Source of the DNA: an uncultured Lachnospiraceae bacterium
Lineage (GTDB): Bacteria > Bacillota > Clostridia > Lachnospirales > Lachnospiraceae
DNA length: 64,000 bases
Reading direction: 5' to 3'
Assembly: GCA_947625755.1 (NCBI GenBank)
Contig: CANQPJ010000008.1
Location: forward strand, 54,937 to 118,936
Below, piece after piece: positions 29,176-39,685 of this stretch (within the stretch, counting starts at the first letter, position 1; each line of letters begins with the position of its first letter). The notes beneath the pieces were generated by a model. It ran no database searches. It was not told the DNA's origin and saw only the letters and a program-made list of their open reading frames with translations. A program made the translations under genes and the position numbers.

Positions 29176-29850
29176 ATGAGTAAAAGAACAAAATTATCTG
29201 ATAGGCAGTTACCGGATTATTCAAAAGGAGAAGAAATCTTTAATATGGTTTCGCACATTGTCGGGGGTGCATTAGGCATTGCAGCATTGATTCTCTGTAT
29301 TATTACTGCTGCCAAAGCCGGCAGTGCTATCGGCGTTGTATCCAGCTGTATTTATGGTATAACCCTTATCCTTTTATACACAATGTCCAGTGTTTATCAC
29401 GGTCTGCGTCCCGGTACGGGAAAAAAAGTTATGCAGGTTTTAGACCACTGCACGATTTATTTTCTGATTGCCGGAAGTTATACTCCTGTCCTTTTAGTTG
29501 CCATGCGCCCGAAATACCCTGTCCTTTCGTGGACACTGTTTGCTATTGTCTGGGGCTGTGCTGTTCTGGCATGTACTTTGACAGCAATTGATTTGAAAAA
29601 ATACAGCATATTTTCCATGATTTGCTATCTTGCAATGGGATGGGTAATTATATTCTTTATTAAACAGACCTATGATGTGATGACTCTCGGTGGAATTATT
29701 TTTCTTGTGTCCGGAGGCGTGGCATATACGATTGGTTCTATCTTGTATGGACTGGGCAAAAAAAGAAAATGGATGCACTCTGTTTTTCATCTTTTTATTA
29801 TTGCCGGAAGTGTTCTTCATTTCTTTGCAATTATTCTTTATGCTTTATAA
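29176..29850 (+). CDS. Hemolysin III / YqfA family membrane protein
   Basis: GEEIFNMVSHIVGGALGIAALILCI...SSVYHGLRPGTGKKVMQVLDHCTIYFLIAGSYTPVLL; start refined to the ATG after CTGGAGG. Confidence 0.92.
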   Translation: MSKRTKLSDRQLPDYSKGEEIFNMVSHIVGGALGIAALILCIITAAKAGSAIGVVSSCIYGITLILLYTMSSVYHGLRPGTGKKVMQVLDHCTIYFLIAGSYTPVLLVAMRPKYPVLSWTLFAIVWGCAVLACTLTAIDLKKYSIFSMICYLAMGWVIIFFIKQTYDVMTLGGIIFLVSGGVAYTIGSILYGLGKKRKWMHSVFHLFIIAGSVLHFFAIILYAL

Positions 29851-29851
29851 A

Positions 29852-29912
29852 AAGAAAAAAGTGTTACATTCGGCAACTTTACAATGTTGTTGAATATAAC
29901 ACTTTTTTATTG
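29852..29912. terminator. Bidirectional terminator
   Basis: AAAAAAGTGTTACATTC...GAATATAACACTTTTTTA. Confidence 0.7.
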
Positions 29913-29921
29913 TATTTTATT

Positions 29922-30308
29922 TTAATAATATCTTTTTCTTCTTCGTCTACGATACATTTCATTTAACAAAAGTACCATAATAATATCTTTAAGCCATTGG
30001 TCATCCGGATATTTTGTACACTTATCTCCTTCTTTACATTCCTTTTCGTCTTCTTTGACTTTACCAAATATTCTATTTACGATTTGCGAAACGCCTAATT
30101 TGTCCGGATACTCATCGAACATCATGCTTCCGGCAAAGTCCTGTCTGTCGCATTCATGCTCTACTACTTCTTGTATTTTTGAAAATGTCATAGGGTACAT
30201 CTCTTTGACATAATCTATATCCCTATCTTCAGACATTCCCCATTGTCCATAGTAAATACCTGTAATCGCATTCCCCTGAACGTAAAACGGTACATATCTG
30301 TAATCCAT
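29922..30308 (-). CDS. Hypothetical protein with Arg-rich C-terminus
   Basis: Coherent 128-aa ORF ending NEMYRRRRRKRYY in an otherwise free interval. Confidence 0.6.
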   Translation of the reverse strand: MDYRYVPFYVQGNAITGIYYGQWGMSEDRDIDYVKEMYPMTFSKIQEVVEHECDRQDFAGSMMFDEYPDKLGVSQIVNRIFGKVKEDEKECKEGDKCTKYPDDQWLKDIIMVLLLNEMYRRRRRKRYY

Positions 30309-30417
30309 AAGCCATCCTAATAGTTTATCATTTTATATTATTCAGAACACCTGATATTCGTTCTTATGAATCAAAAAATTGATAAATATTTGTTAGCTTT
30401 CTGCGTTTTATATCCCG

Positions 30418-30924
30418 CTATAATTTAATTTTAATTTCTTTATCTGATTTGCAATATTGCATATACTGCACTCCTGCTGCCTTCAGCATTCGTTTTGAAG
30501 CCCTTACTGCCGATGTATCTCCATATTTGTCGTCTCCATATATCACTGTTTTTATTCCACATTGAATAATTGCCTTTGCACATTCATTACATGGAAACAG
30601 TGTTACATATATTTTAGCTCCCTCTAAACTTCCTCCCCGGTAATTTAGGATTGCATTTAATTCGCTGTGCGTGCTATAGAAATATTTGTTGTCATATGGG
30701 TCTTCACTTTCTCTGTTCCACGGAAATTCATCATCACTGCATCCTATTGGAAATCCGTTATAACCCATTGATAAAATTTTGTTATCCGGGCTGACAATAC
30801 ATGCTCCAACCTGTGTGTTAGGGTCTTTTGAGCGCAATGCAGAAAGTGACGCTACTCCCATAAAATATTCATCCCATGAAATGTAATCCTGCCTTTTATT
30901 ACTCATAACTTCTCCTCTTGGCAC
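30418..30924 (-). CDS. dCMP deaminase
   Basis: STHSELNAILNYRG...VTLFPCNECAKAIIQCGIKTVIYG zinc deaminase motifs. Confidence 0.93.
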   Translation of the reverse strand: MPRGEVMSNKRQDYISWDEYFMGVASLSALRSKDPNTQVGACIVSPDNKILSMGYNGFPIGCSDDEFPWNRESEDPYDNKYFYSTHSELNAILNYRGGSLEGAKIYVTLFPCNECAKAIIQCGIKTVIYGDDKYGDTSAVRASKRMLKAAGVQYMQYCKSDKEIKIKL

Positions 30925-30926
30925 AT

Positions 30927-31367
30927 TTATTTCAGCTTGTCCGCCAGTTTGATAATGACTTCATCTAACGTATCATACAGCTTTGCGTAGTCTGCTAATT
31001 CTCCTCCATCCGGATTAGAAATACTTCCCTGCTCATTAATATACTCTTTAAGCGTATATACATTTACTGCCTCCGCATAGTCATCATAAATCCCCTGTTT
31101 TTTCGTCTCGTCTAACACTAATGCCAGAACGTCCTGTCCAAAGTCACTTCCCTCTAGCTGCACGGAAGTTCTATTAATATCTATGCCTTTTGAGGCCGCA
31201 ATAGCAACGACTTTGGGATTCATCGGTTCAGGAAAAAGGACTACTAATCCTTTAGAGGTAATTTCTGCCCTCTCCAATGGCATATAATGCTTTAACAACG
31301 CCGCAGCCAATGGTCCCAGCGACGTATCCGTGTCTGTAATAAATAATATTTTTGAATAATCTAACAT
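30927..31367 (-). CDS. Low-molecular-weight phosphotyrosine phosphatase-like protein
   Basis: LDYSKILFITDTDTSLGPLAAALLKHYM resembles the P-loop region, but the C(X)5R signature is not preserved; sua5 neighbourhood. Confidence 0.55.
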   Translation of the reverse strand: MLDYSKILFITDTDTSLGPLAAALLKHYMPLERAEITSKGLVVLFPEPMNPKVVAIAASKGIDINRTSVQLEGSDFGQDVLALVLDETKKQGIYDDYAEAVNVYTLKEYINEQGSISNPDGGELADYAKLYDTLDEVIIKLADKLK

Positions 31368-31382
31368 CTTTCCTCCGAACTG

Positions 31383-32450
31383 TTATACATCCACAATGTT
31401 ATAACCTGCTGCTTTCGTAAGCCTGTTCATAATCGCCCGCCCAACGTTATCTTCGGAGAATGCTTCCCCAAAAATAAATTGTGTGTTTATCTTATCAAAG
31501 TTTCTTAATGCCATAAACAGTTTATTGGCAATGGTTTCAGGTTTGTCCAGATCCCCCAGAGATACTAGTTTAATATCTTCATTTAGTTTACCTTCGTACA
31601 GTTTTAAATGCTGGTCTGCTGTGATAATGCCAACTTTCATTCCCGCATTTGATTTTTCATTTGCCAGAAAAGCAATTTTATCGGCTACTTTGTCTGCTTC
31701 CCCCTTATATATGCTGTAATCTGCTGTTGGTGCGTAATGTCTGTATTTCATGCCCGGGGCTTTCGGTTTGAACTCTCCGTCCGGTTTTTTTAAAATCGTC
31801 CGGTCAATGTTTACCTGCCCGACTACATCTGACGCCATTTCATATGTAATAAAGCCCGGTCGGAGAATCATAGGAGGCTCTACGGTTACGTCAATAATTG
31901 TGGACTCTAGTCCCATTCCAACCATTCCGCCATCTATAATCATATCAATCCGACCATTCATATCATCAACTACATGCTCTCCAAGTGTAGGACTTGGTTT
32001 CCCTGATACATTTGCGCTGGGAGCTGCAATACAAACCCCCGCTGCATCAATCAGACGGTTAGCAATAGGATGATTCGGAAATCTGATTGCAACTGTATCC
32101 AATCCACCCGTTGTCTCTTTTGGTACACTATCGCTCTTTTCAAATATCAATGTCAAAGGTCCCGGCCAAAAAGCATCCATTAATTTCTCCGCAGCTTCCG
32201 GTATGTTTTTTACCAGCGGTCTTATCATCTTCCTATCACTAATATGGACAATAAGTGGATTATCCGATGGACGGCCTTTGGCTGCATAGACCTTGCCGGC
32301 AGCCTCCTTATCCAATGCATTTGCTCCCAGCCCATAGACTGTCTCTGTAGGAAAAGCAACCAAACCTCCCCTTCTAATAATGCTTCCTGCCTCTTCTATG
32401 GCAGCTTCATCTATGTTATCCGTGTCTATTGTTACAATCTTCGTGTTCAT
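31383..32450 (-). CDS. sua5: L-threonylcarbamoyladenylate synthase (Sua5/YwlC)
   Basis: AGSIIRRGGLVAFPTETVYGLGANAL...KGRPSDNPLIVHI...APSANVSGKPSPT; C-terminal Sua5 domain. Confidence 0.95.
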   Translation of the reverse strand: MNTKIVTIDTDNIDEAAIEEAGSIIRRGGLVAFPTETVYGLGANALDKEAAGKVYAAKGRPSDNPLIVHISDRKMIRPLVKNIPEAAEKLMDAFWPGPLTLIFEKSDSVPKETTGGLDTVAIRFPNHPIANRLIDAAGVCIAAPSANVSGKPSPTLGEHVVDDMNGRIDMIIDGGMVGMGLESTIIDVTVEPPMILRPGFITYEMASDVVGQVNIDRTILKKPDGEFKPKAPGMKYRHYAPTADYSIYKGEADKVADKIAFLANEKSNAGMKVGIITADQHLKLYEGKLNEDIKLVSLGDLDKPETIANKLFMALRNFDKINTQFIFGEAFSEDNVGRAIMNRLTKAAGYNIVDV

Positions 32451-32550
32451 TTTCCGCTCCACCTAAATCGCATCTGTCTTATTCTATCATATGTGTTTTT
32501 AAAATACAACTTATCTGATTTGCGGCTTTGTAGTCTTTCATCTGTTTTTG

Positions 32551-33345
32551 TCACTCTTTGTCAAAATAATTGGAAATTCCTTTACACAGTATTTCCGCCA
32601 GTTCCTTCTGATATTTTTTATCTATTAGTTTACCGGCTTCTTCATAATTGCTCAAAAACCCACATTCTACAATAATTCCCGGACATTGGGAATTTATCAA
32701 TATGTAATAGCTGTCGTTTGGCTTCGCTTTTTTTTCCTTTTCCGTATTGATTGATTTGTTTAACTCCTCCTGAACGCTCTCACCTAAAACCTTACTCTTT
32801 TCCGATCTTTGAAAGTAAAAAGTTTGGGCTCCATGAACCGATTCCTGAACAAAACTGTTTTGGTGCAGACTTATCATAATGCAATTATTGTTTTTTTCAT
32901 ATGCTGAATTTACGATTTCACATCTCTTATTTAAGTCCCCTATTTTGGAAAACTTACTGCTGCTGCCCAGCACCACATCTTCTGTTCTGGTCATTACCAC
33001 CTCGAAGCCTTTATCTTCTAACACCTCCTTTAATGATTTTCCAATCGACAGATTAACATCTTTTTCTTTTGCACCATTTGTCCCTACTTTGCCCGGATCT
33101 GCGCCTCCGTGCCCTGGGTCAATGACTACTATTTTTCCATTTTTTGCTTTCACCGTAACATTTTCGCTGTCCTTATGCTCAATTACTTTTTCCATATTAC
33201 ATGCTATCGTGGTTACTGACACCAACAAGACAATCGACATAAACAGCTCTATTTTTCTATTATTCTTTAAAATTTCACACAGAGATTTCAACACAATTAT
33301 CCTGGCTTTTTCTACAATATATGAAAAAAAGGAAGCTCCTATCAC
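32551..33345 (-). CDS. N-acetylmuramoyl-L-alanine amidase (Amidase_3, CwlD-like)
   Basis: KIVVIDPGHGGADPGKVGTNGAKEKDVNLSIGKSLKEVLEDKGFEVVMTR...SLHQNSF...GIIVECGFLSNYEEAGKL. Confidence 0.9.
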   Translation of the reverse strand: MIGASFFSYIVEKARIIVLKSLCEILKNNRKIELFMSIVLLVSVTTIACNMEKVIEHKDSENVTVKAKNGKIVVIDPGHGGADPGKVGTNGAKEKDVNLSIGKSLKEVLEDKGFEVVMTRTEDVVLGSSSKFSKIGDLNKRCEIVNSAYEKNNNCIMISLHQNSFVQESVHGAQTFYFQRSEKSKVLGESVQEELNKSINTEKEKKAKPNDSYYILINSQCPGIIVECGFLSNYEEAGKLIDKKYQKELAEILCKGISNYFDKE

Positions 33346-33368
33346 TAGAAACTTCCAAATCTTTATCC

Positions 33369-34247
33369 TTACGATATCTGATTCTGATACTTCATGAATT
33401 GATTGCTGAGTTCTGCAAACTCTTCGAGCGTCAATGCTTCTCCCCTTATCGTTTCTGCTTTCCCAATTCCGTGAACCGCTTCCACTATTTCATCTTTTGA
33501 GAAGTTCAGTTCCATGGAGTTTTTTAATCCATTTACCAACGTCTTTCTTCTCTGGTTAAAACTTGCCCGAATAATCTGAAACATCAGCTTCTCATTCTGC
33601 ACTTCCACCGGTGGTCTTGTGTGTCGGGTCAGTTTGATAACTGCTGAATCAACATTTGGCTTTGGCATAAAACACGAGGCAGATACATGAAACATAACTT
33701 TGACCTCGGCATAATACTGTACCGCCAGAGATAAGGCGCCATAATCCTTTGAACCCGGACCGGTCTGCATTCTGTCGGCGACCTCTTTTTGCACCATAAT
33801 TGTAATACTCTCAATCGGCACTTCGCTTTCAAATAATGACATGATAATCGGCGTTGTAATATAATATGGAAGATTTGCCACCACTTTTATAGGTTTGCCT
33901 CCATTTTTCTGCTGCGCCAGCGACTTTATGTCAACTTTTAACACATCCTGATTCATAATCTCTACATTATCATATTCCGACAATGTATCCTGTAAAATGG
34001 GAATGAGCATCCTGTCAATTTCAACTGCCACAACCTGCCCTGCCGCCTCGCATAAATACTGTGTCATGGTTCCGATTCCCGGTCCAATCTCCAAAACAAA
34101 ATCATCTTTTGTTATCTCTGCTGCATCTACGATACTTTTCAGAACATTTGAATCAATTAAAAAATTCTGTCCATATTTTTTTTGAAATGCAAAACGATAT
34201 TTATTTATAACTTCTTTTGTCGCACTGGGCGAACCCAAATATGCCAT
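33369..34247 (-). CDS. rsmA: 16S rRNA (adenine1518/1519-N6)-dimethyltransferase
   Basis: KKYGQNFLIDSNVLKSIV, VLEIGPGIGTMTQYL, VVANLPYYITTPII. Confidence 0.96.
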   Translation of the reverse strand: MAYLGSPSATKEVINKYRFAFQKKYGQNFLIDSNVLKSIVDAAEITKDDFVLEIGPGIGTMTQYLCEAAGQVVAVEIDRMLIPILQDTLSEYDNVEIMNQDVLKVDIKSLAQQKNGGKPIKVVANLPYYITTPIIMSLFESEVPIESITIMVQKEVADRMQTGPGSKDYGALSLAVQYYAEVKVMFHVSASCFMPKPNVDSAVIKLTRHTRPPVEVQNEKLMFQIIRASFNQRRKTLVNGLKNSMELNFSKDEIVEAVHGIGKAETIRGEALTLEEFAELSNQFMKYQNQIS

Positions 34248-34297
34248 TCCATTACCTCATTATTTTTACTGTCGAATTCTGCATTTATCCTCTTCTG

Positions 34298-35074
34298 CTA
34301 TATCCGGTTCTGCACGATACCATACAGTTTCTTTGCATTTTCGCTTGTAATATCAATCACTTCATCAGAACTGATTCCTTTAATTTCTGCAATTTTACTG
34401 ACTACATAAGGAAGATTAAATGAATCATTTCTCTTTCCTCTGTTTGGCACCGGTGCCAGATATGGACAATCGGTCTCAATTACCATATAATCCATTGGCA
34501 TATATTCCACAACTTCGCGTAATTTTCTCGCATTACTGAAGGTAATCACACCGCCAATACCAAGATAAAAACCCATGTCCATAAACTTCTGTGCCATTTC
34601 CTTTGTGTACGAGAAGCAATGAACCACTCCGCCAATTTCATCCGCTTTAGCTGCCTTCATCACCTCGTATGTGTCCTGTGCCGCATCCCTGCTATGAATA
34701 ATAATAGGAAGTCCTGCCTCTCTTGCAATGTCCATCTGTCTTTCAAACGCCTGAATTTGTTGCTCTTTATTATCATTCCAATGATAGTCCAGTCCTATTT
34801 CTCCCACAGCTACAATTTTAGGTTTATAAACATTTTTTTCCAGCCACTTGTAATCCTCCCCGGTCAGCTCACTAATGTCATCCGGATGCACACCCAAAGC
34901 CCCATATACATATGGAAATCTGCGGGTTAAACCGATTGTGCTTTTACAGGATGCTATGGAGGCTGCTACATTGACAATATATTCCACCCCTCTATTACGC
35001 ATTCTTTCCAAAATCTGTTCTCTATCATCATCAAACGCCTCATCATCATAATGAGCATGTGTATCAAAAATCAT
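34298..35074 (-). CDS. TatD family deoxyribonuclease/hydrolase
   Basis: MIFDTHAHYDDEAFD, GEIGLDYHW, PIIIHSRDAAQDT, ETDCPYLAPVPNRGKRN. Confidence 0.95.
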   Translation of the reverse strand: MIFDTHAHYDDEAFDDDREQILERMRNRGVEYIVNVAASIASCKSTIGLTRRFPYVYGALGVHPDDISELTGEDYKWLEKNVYKPKIVAVGEIGLDYHWNDNKEQQIQAFERQMDIAREAGLPIIIHSRDAAQDTYEVMKAAKADEIGGVVHCFSYTKEMAQKFMDMGFYLGIGGVITFSNARKLREVVEYMPMDYMVIETDCPYLAPVPNRGKRNDSFNLPYVVSKIAEIKGISSDEVIDITSENAKKLYGIVQNRI

Positions 35075-35127
35075 ATCGTTTTTCCTTTCTTTCTGCTAAT
35101 CTGATGCAGTTAAAAACCTTTCATCCG

Positions 35128-37074
35128 TCAACAGATTTCACTTCCCGGCACAATATCTTTATCCACTGTTATAATGGATAGATTTCCCTGATCGTCTCCT
35201 GCCGCAAGAATCATTCCCTGTGATTCTACTCCACAAAGTTTACATGGTTTTAAGTTGGTAATCACTGCAACCTTCTTTCCTACCATTTCTTCCGGCTTAT
35301 AATATTTTGCAATACCGGACACAATCTGTCTTGTCTCATTTCCGATTTTGATTTGGGAAACCAATAGTTTCTTTGCCTTCGGAACCGGCTCGCATTGAAT
35401 GACCTCTCCCACCTGAATCTGAACTTTGTCAAATTCATCAATAGTAATTTCCGGTTTCTTTTCTATTTCCGGATATTGTTCCTCAACAGCTTCGGCTTTT
35501 TGCGCGGCCTTAATTTCATCTACCTTTTTCATCACTTCATTTACATCCATTCTTGCAAAGAGAATTTCCGGCTTTTCTATTACTTTATTTCCTGACGAAT
35601 ATTTTCCAAACTCCGTCATATCATCAAAAGCTCTCGCCTTACCGTTAATTTGATTTAAAATATTTTTAGAAGTATCCGGCATAAACGGTTCAAGAAGGCT
35701 TGCACCGATATTAATTCCCTCAATTAAATTATAGAGAACGGTAGCCAGTCTGTCGCGCTTTTCTTCTTCCTTTGCCAATGCCCATGGCATTGTCTCGTCA
35801 ATATATTTATTACATCTTTTAAATAATGTAAATATTTCTGTGATTGCATCTGCCACACGCAGTTTATCCATTTTTTCTGCCACTTTCACCGGTACTTCAA
35901 GAATTGTTTTCTTAAAATCTTCATCAACATCATCTGTGATGCCTTTGTCGGTAACAACACCGCCAAAATATTTATTTGACATGGAGATTGTTCTGTTTAC
36001 AAGATTGCCAAGAGTATTTGCAAGGTCTGAATTCATTCTTTCAACCATTAATTCCCATGTAATCGTTCCGTCATTTTCAAATGGCATCTCATGGAGAACA
36101 AAATACCTCACTGCATCCACCCCAAACAGGTCTGCCAAATCATCCGCATAAATTACGTTTCCCTTGGACTTGCTCATTTTGCCGTCTCCCTGTAATAACC
36201 ATGGATGTCCAAATATCTGTTTTGGAAGCGGAATATCAAGTGCCATCAGCATAATCGGCCAGTAAATGGTATGGAATCTTAAAATATCTTTTCCAATCAG
36301 ATGAAGATCTGCCGGCCAGTATTTTTCATACATAGAGTCACTGTTTCCATCTACATCATATCCAAGTCCCGTAATATAGTTTGAAAGGGCATCAATCCAT
36401 ACATAAACTACATGATCCGGATCAAAATCTACCGGAATCCCCCATTTAAATGAGGTTCTGGAAACACACAAATCCTGTAATCCCGGAAGAAGAAAGTTAT
36501 TCATCATTTCATTTTTTCTGGATTCCGGCTGAATAAATTCCGGATGCGTATGAATATGTTCAATAAGACGGTCCGCATATTTACTCATTCTAAAGAAATA
36601 GGCTTCTTCCTTCGCCGGTGTGCACTCTCTTCCACAATCCGGACATTTCCCATCTACCAGCTGTGATTCCGTAAAGAATGATTCACAAGGTGTACAGTAC
36701 ATTCCTTCATAATACCCCTTGTAAATATCTCCCTGTTCATATAATTTTTTGAAAATTTTCTGAACCTGTACTTCATGGTCTTTATCTGTTGTTCGAATAA
36801 ACCTGTCATAAGATGTGTTCATCGCATCCCAGATTTCCTTAATAACTCCTGCTACATTATCAACATATTCCTTCGGTGTAATTCCAGCCTCCGCTGCTTT
36901 TAATTCAATTTTCTGTCCATGCTCGTCTGTTCCTGTCTGGAATCTTACATCATACCCCTGCTGTCTTTTAAATCGTACAATACTATCTGCCAGAATTATC
37001 TCATACGTATTCCCAATATGCGGTTTCCCTGACGTATATGCTATCGCTGTGGTTAAATAATATGTTTTGCTCAT
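35128..37074 (-). CDS. metG: Methionyl-tRNA synthetase
   Basis: YTSGKPHIGNTYEIILADS, CPDCGRECTPAKEEAYFFRMS, GKMSKSKGNVI, C-terminal tRNA-binding domain. Confidence 0.97.
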   Translation of the reverse strand: MSKTYYLTTAIAYTSGKPHIGNTYEIILADSIVRFKRQQGYDVRFQTGTDEHGQKIELKAAEAGITPKEYVDNVAGVIKEIWDAMNTSYDRFIRTTDKDHEVQVQKIFKKLYEQGDIYKGYYEGMYCTPCESFFTESQLVDGKCPDCGRECTPAKEEAYFFRMSKYADRLIEHIHTHPEFIQPESRKNEMMNNFLLPGLQDLCVSRTSFKWGIPVDFDPDHVVYVWIDALSNYITGLGYDVDGNSDSMYEKYWPADLHLIGKDILRFHTIYWPIMLMALDIPLPKQIFGHPWLLQGDGKMSKSKGNVIYADDLADLFGVDAVRYFVLHEMPFENDGTITWELMVERMNSDLANTLGNLVNRTISMSNKYFGGVVTDKGITDDVDEDFKKTILEVPVKVAEKMDKLRVADAITEIFTLFKRCNKYIDETMPWALAKEEEKRDRLATVLYNLIEGINIGASLLEPFMPDTSKNILNQINGKARAFDDMTEFGKYSSGNKVIEKPEILFARMDVNEVMKKVDEIKAAQKAEAVEEQYPEIEKKPEITIDEFDKVQIQVGEVIQCEPVPKAKKLLVSQIKIGNETRQIVSGIAKYYKPEEMVGKKVAVITNLKPCKLCGVESQGMILAAGDDQGNLSIITVDKDIVPGSEIC

Positions 37075-37159
37075 TGCTGCTCTCCTTTTATTTTTTTCCT
37101 ATCAAATATTCGTCAGCCCTGCTCATAGACCTTCGGTCTATTTCGTCGCGGGCATGACT

Positions 37160-37425
37160 CATTGCCAACACGTAAAAACTCCCGTCTTTTGCAAAGACGA
37201 GAGCATAAACTTCGTGGTACCACTTTACTTTATCCGGATAAGTCCGAACCTCATTAACACAATAACGGATGTGTCCGTCGAAAGCTAATAAAAAATAATT
37301 TTTACTCACCCTCGCCGCTCCGGGACCATCTTCAACTATCACTCCACTGCCTGCTTTCACCTTATCAGGCTCTCTGTTAAGCTTCGTTCCGGCTTACTTT
37401 TCCCTTCGTTGCGTTTATTCTTATA
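37160..37425 (-). ncRNA. T-box riboswitch leader of metG
   Basis: Reverse strand AAAGTGGTACCACGAAG T-box sequence followed by terminator CTCTCGTCTTTGCAAAAGACGGGAGTTTTT; located directly 5' of metG. Confidence 0.9.
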
Positions 37426-37626
37426 TGTCACTTATTCTATTATTTTATATTCTTTTTGTCAAATTATTTATTTCTCATAATATATAAAACGATTTTGAGA
37501 AACAAAACCGGACAATATTTGACACCTTTTCCCAATTTTTGTAAAATAAACAGGACTATTGTAATATTTATTTATACTAGTTTTATTATTATAAAAATAT
37601 ATATTAATAATTAAGGAGGCTCTTAA

Positions 37627-38481
37627 ATGGCAAAATTTTGTATTTATTGTGGAAAACCATTAGAAGAAGGCGAAGTCTGCTCATGTCAGCAGGCAGCTGC
37701 GAAAGACACCGCAGCAGAGTCAGCTTCTGAAAATTCGACAACTCAGGCAGCAGGCACAGAAGGGACATCAAATAACACAACCGGTACTGCTTCAAATAAT
37801 GCCGGTTCCAATGCGTTTGTAGAAAAATTAAAATTAGTTTTTACAAAATTTGCAGATTATTTTAAATCCCCTACAGGCACTGCAAAAGAATTTGCAGCAA
37901 AAAATGATAGTACATACGGAATCCTTATGATCTGCACCAACCTTATTGTTTTATTTTTACTGTTATTACTGCTGATTAATAAAGTGTCCGATGCTCTTGA
38001 CAGCACTTTAGGTGGCAGGTTCCGCATGCTTCTCGGCGATTCATCTTTTTCTATTGCGCTGATGTTTACTGTTATCTTTGCAGCATACTATTTTGCAATG
38101 GCTGGAATGCTTGTCCTGACAACAACAGCAATGTTTAAAGGAAGTATGAAGTTCAGTCAGGCTGTTTCCATTGTTGGCGTTAATGCATTTATTAATGCAG
38201 TAATTATTATTGTTGCAGTTATATTAATGTTTGTCAGCCCAACACTGGGACTTATCGTTCTCTATGTTGGTTTGCTCTATTCCACATTGATGGAATATGT
38301 CAGCTACATCGAAATGGCTGATATTAGTTCTGACAAAAAGGCTTATGCATTACTGATTTCTCTTATTGGTGTTATGCTGGCTGTATTTCTTGCTTCAAAA
38401 ATTATGGGTTCCATGATAGCTACTTCTATATCTAATAATTTTAAAAATAACCTTGAAAACAGCTCGAATTTATTTAATTAA
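37627..38481 (+). CDS. Zinc-ribbon, multi-TM (Yip1-like) membrane protein
   Basis: MAKFCIYCGKPLEEGEVCSCQQ then five to six hydrophobic segments. Confidence 0.75.
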   Translation: MAKFCIYCGKPLEEGEVCSCQQAAAKDTAAESASENSTTQAAGTEGTSNNTTGTASNNAGSNAFVEKLKLVFTKFADYFKSPTGTAKEFAAKNDSTYGILMICTNLIVLFLLLLLLINKVSDALDSTLGGRFRMLLGDSSFSIALMFTVIFAAYYFAMAGMLVLTTTAMFKGSMKFSQAVSIVGVNAFINAVIIIVAVILMFVSPTLGLIVLYVGLLYSTLMEYVSYIEMADISSDKKAYALLISLIGVMLAVFLASKIMGSMIATSISNNFKNNLENSSNLFN

Positions 38482-38499
38482 TTTTCAGATATAAATTAA

Positions 38500-38545
38500 A
38501 ATGCGTTGTATTATTGCAAAACCGCCATAATACAACGCATCTTTT
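38500..38545. terminator. Bidirectional terminator
   Basis: AAATGCGTTGTATTAT...ATAATACAACGCATCTTTT. Confidence 0.8.
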
Positions 38546-38555
38546 ATTTCTGTTT

Positions 38556-39668
38556 TTAATTTACATCATATGTATATGCTTCCATAGCATCCTGATATTC
38601 ATATGTGGCAAAATCATCTGCTTTTGGTTTCTCATTATTCACCTGACTGTAATCTCTGCACAATTCCCAATAGTATTTTCTGACTTTTACCAATTTATCT
38701 ATATTTTTCAGTTCCACATTATTCAAATGACTGTTAATTTTTTCCTGTGGTATGTTTTTATTTTCGTACCACTTTGTACTACTAAAATATCCCTGTATGG
38801 ATGGTCTCTCAAAAGTCATGCCATGTCTTGCATAAATTTCATTCACTGCGATAATAGAGAGCGCATATTTTTGTAAATCTGTGAGAGCTAAATTGTCAAA
38901 ATAATCATACAGCTCATTTTCCGTATACTGATAACTGTCCGAATCATTCATTACATAGTCAAGTACCTTGGTCGGCTCTTCATAATAATACGGACTATAA
39001 ATATTATTCTGATTTACATTATCTTTCGCTTCTTCATAAGCATCTGCCACTGCTTTTTCATAAGTATCTAATGCCCTTTCCACGTCCTTTTTCTTTCTCT
39101 CTAACGAGGACACCTGATTATTATCAATCTCCTCTTCTAATGCTTCCAGTGCTTCCTCGCAATCTTTTTTTTCGGTGTCACAAATAACTTCTTTCTGATT
39201 TGCATTGTTTTTCTGTTCATTATACTTTTCTTTCAAATCTTCCAGCGCTTCCGTGGCAGTCGCCAGCTTATCCACCATATCTGTCATATTATCTAATTGT
39301 CTTTCCGTACTGTTTAATGTGACAAGATTCCATGAAGCAATATTCTTATTTGCTTCTTCCAGCCTGCTTCTGGATGCCTCCGACAACACGACCTCTCCAC
39401 TTTCTATTTTGCTGTTTATTAGGTTGTACTTATTTTCAACGTTATTTTGTTTCAATAAAGTCATCCCCACATATACTGCACCGGCTGCCACTATAAGAGC
39501 AATAACTACAATCGCTATAATTATTGGCGCCTTGCCATGATGATGATTTCTTTTCTGCATGACTGTTTCCTTTTCAGTTTCGTTTGCACCTTCTCTGACC
39601 GGTGCCCCGCACTCTCCGCAAAACATTGCTGTGTCCGGTATTTCCTTTCCACATTCTGGACAAAACAT
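38556..39668 (-). CDS. Zinc-ribbon, single-TM, YARHG-domain protein
   Basis: MFCPECGKEIPDTAMFCGECGAPV; ...SIIAVNEIYARHGMTFERPSIQGYFSSTKWYENK. Confidence 0.88.
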   Translation of the reverse strand: MFCPECGKEIPDTAMFCGECGAPVREGANETEKETVMQKRNHHHGKAPIIIAIVVIALIVAAGAVYVGMTLLKQNNVENKYNLINSKIESGEVVLSEASRSRLEEANKNIASWNLVTLNSTERQLDNMTDMVDKLATATEALEDLKEKYNEQKNNANQKEVICDTEKKDCEEALEALEEEIDNNQVSSLERKKKDVERALDTYEKAVADAYEEAKDNVNQNNIYSPYYYEEPTKVLDYVMNDSDSYQYTENELYDYFDNLALTDLQKYALSIIAVNEIYARHGMTFERPSIQGYFSSTKWYENKNIPQEKINSHLNNVELKNIDKLVKVRKYYWELCRDYSQVNNEKPKADDFATYEYQDAMEAYTYDVN

Positions 39669-39685
39669 CTTTTTCCCTCCTACTA

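Noticed and set aside
30927-31367. Active low-molecular-weight Tyr phosphatase
   Set aside because: The CX5R active-site signature was not found, so kept only as a family-like call.
37088-37360. ORF of 90 aa on - strand upstream of metG
   Set aside because: It overlaps the T-box leader (contains the GTGGTACCACG antiterminator sequence), so it is not a gene.
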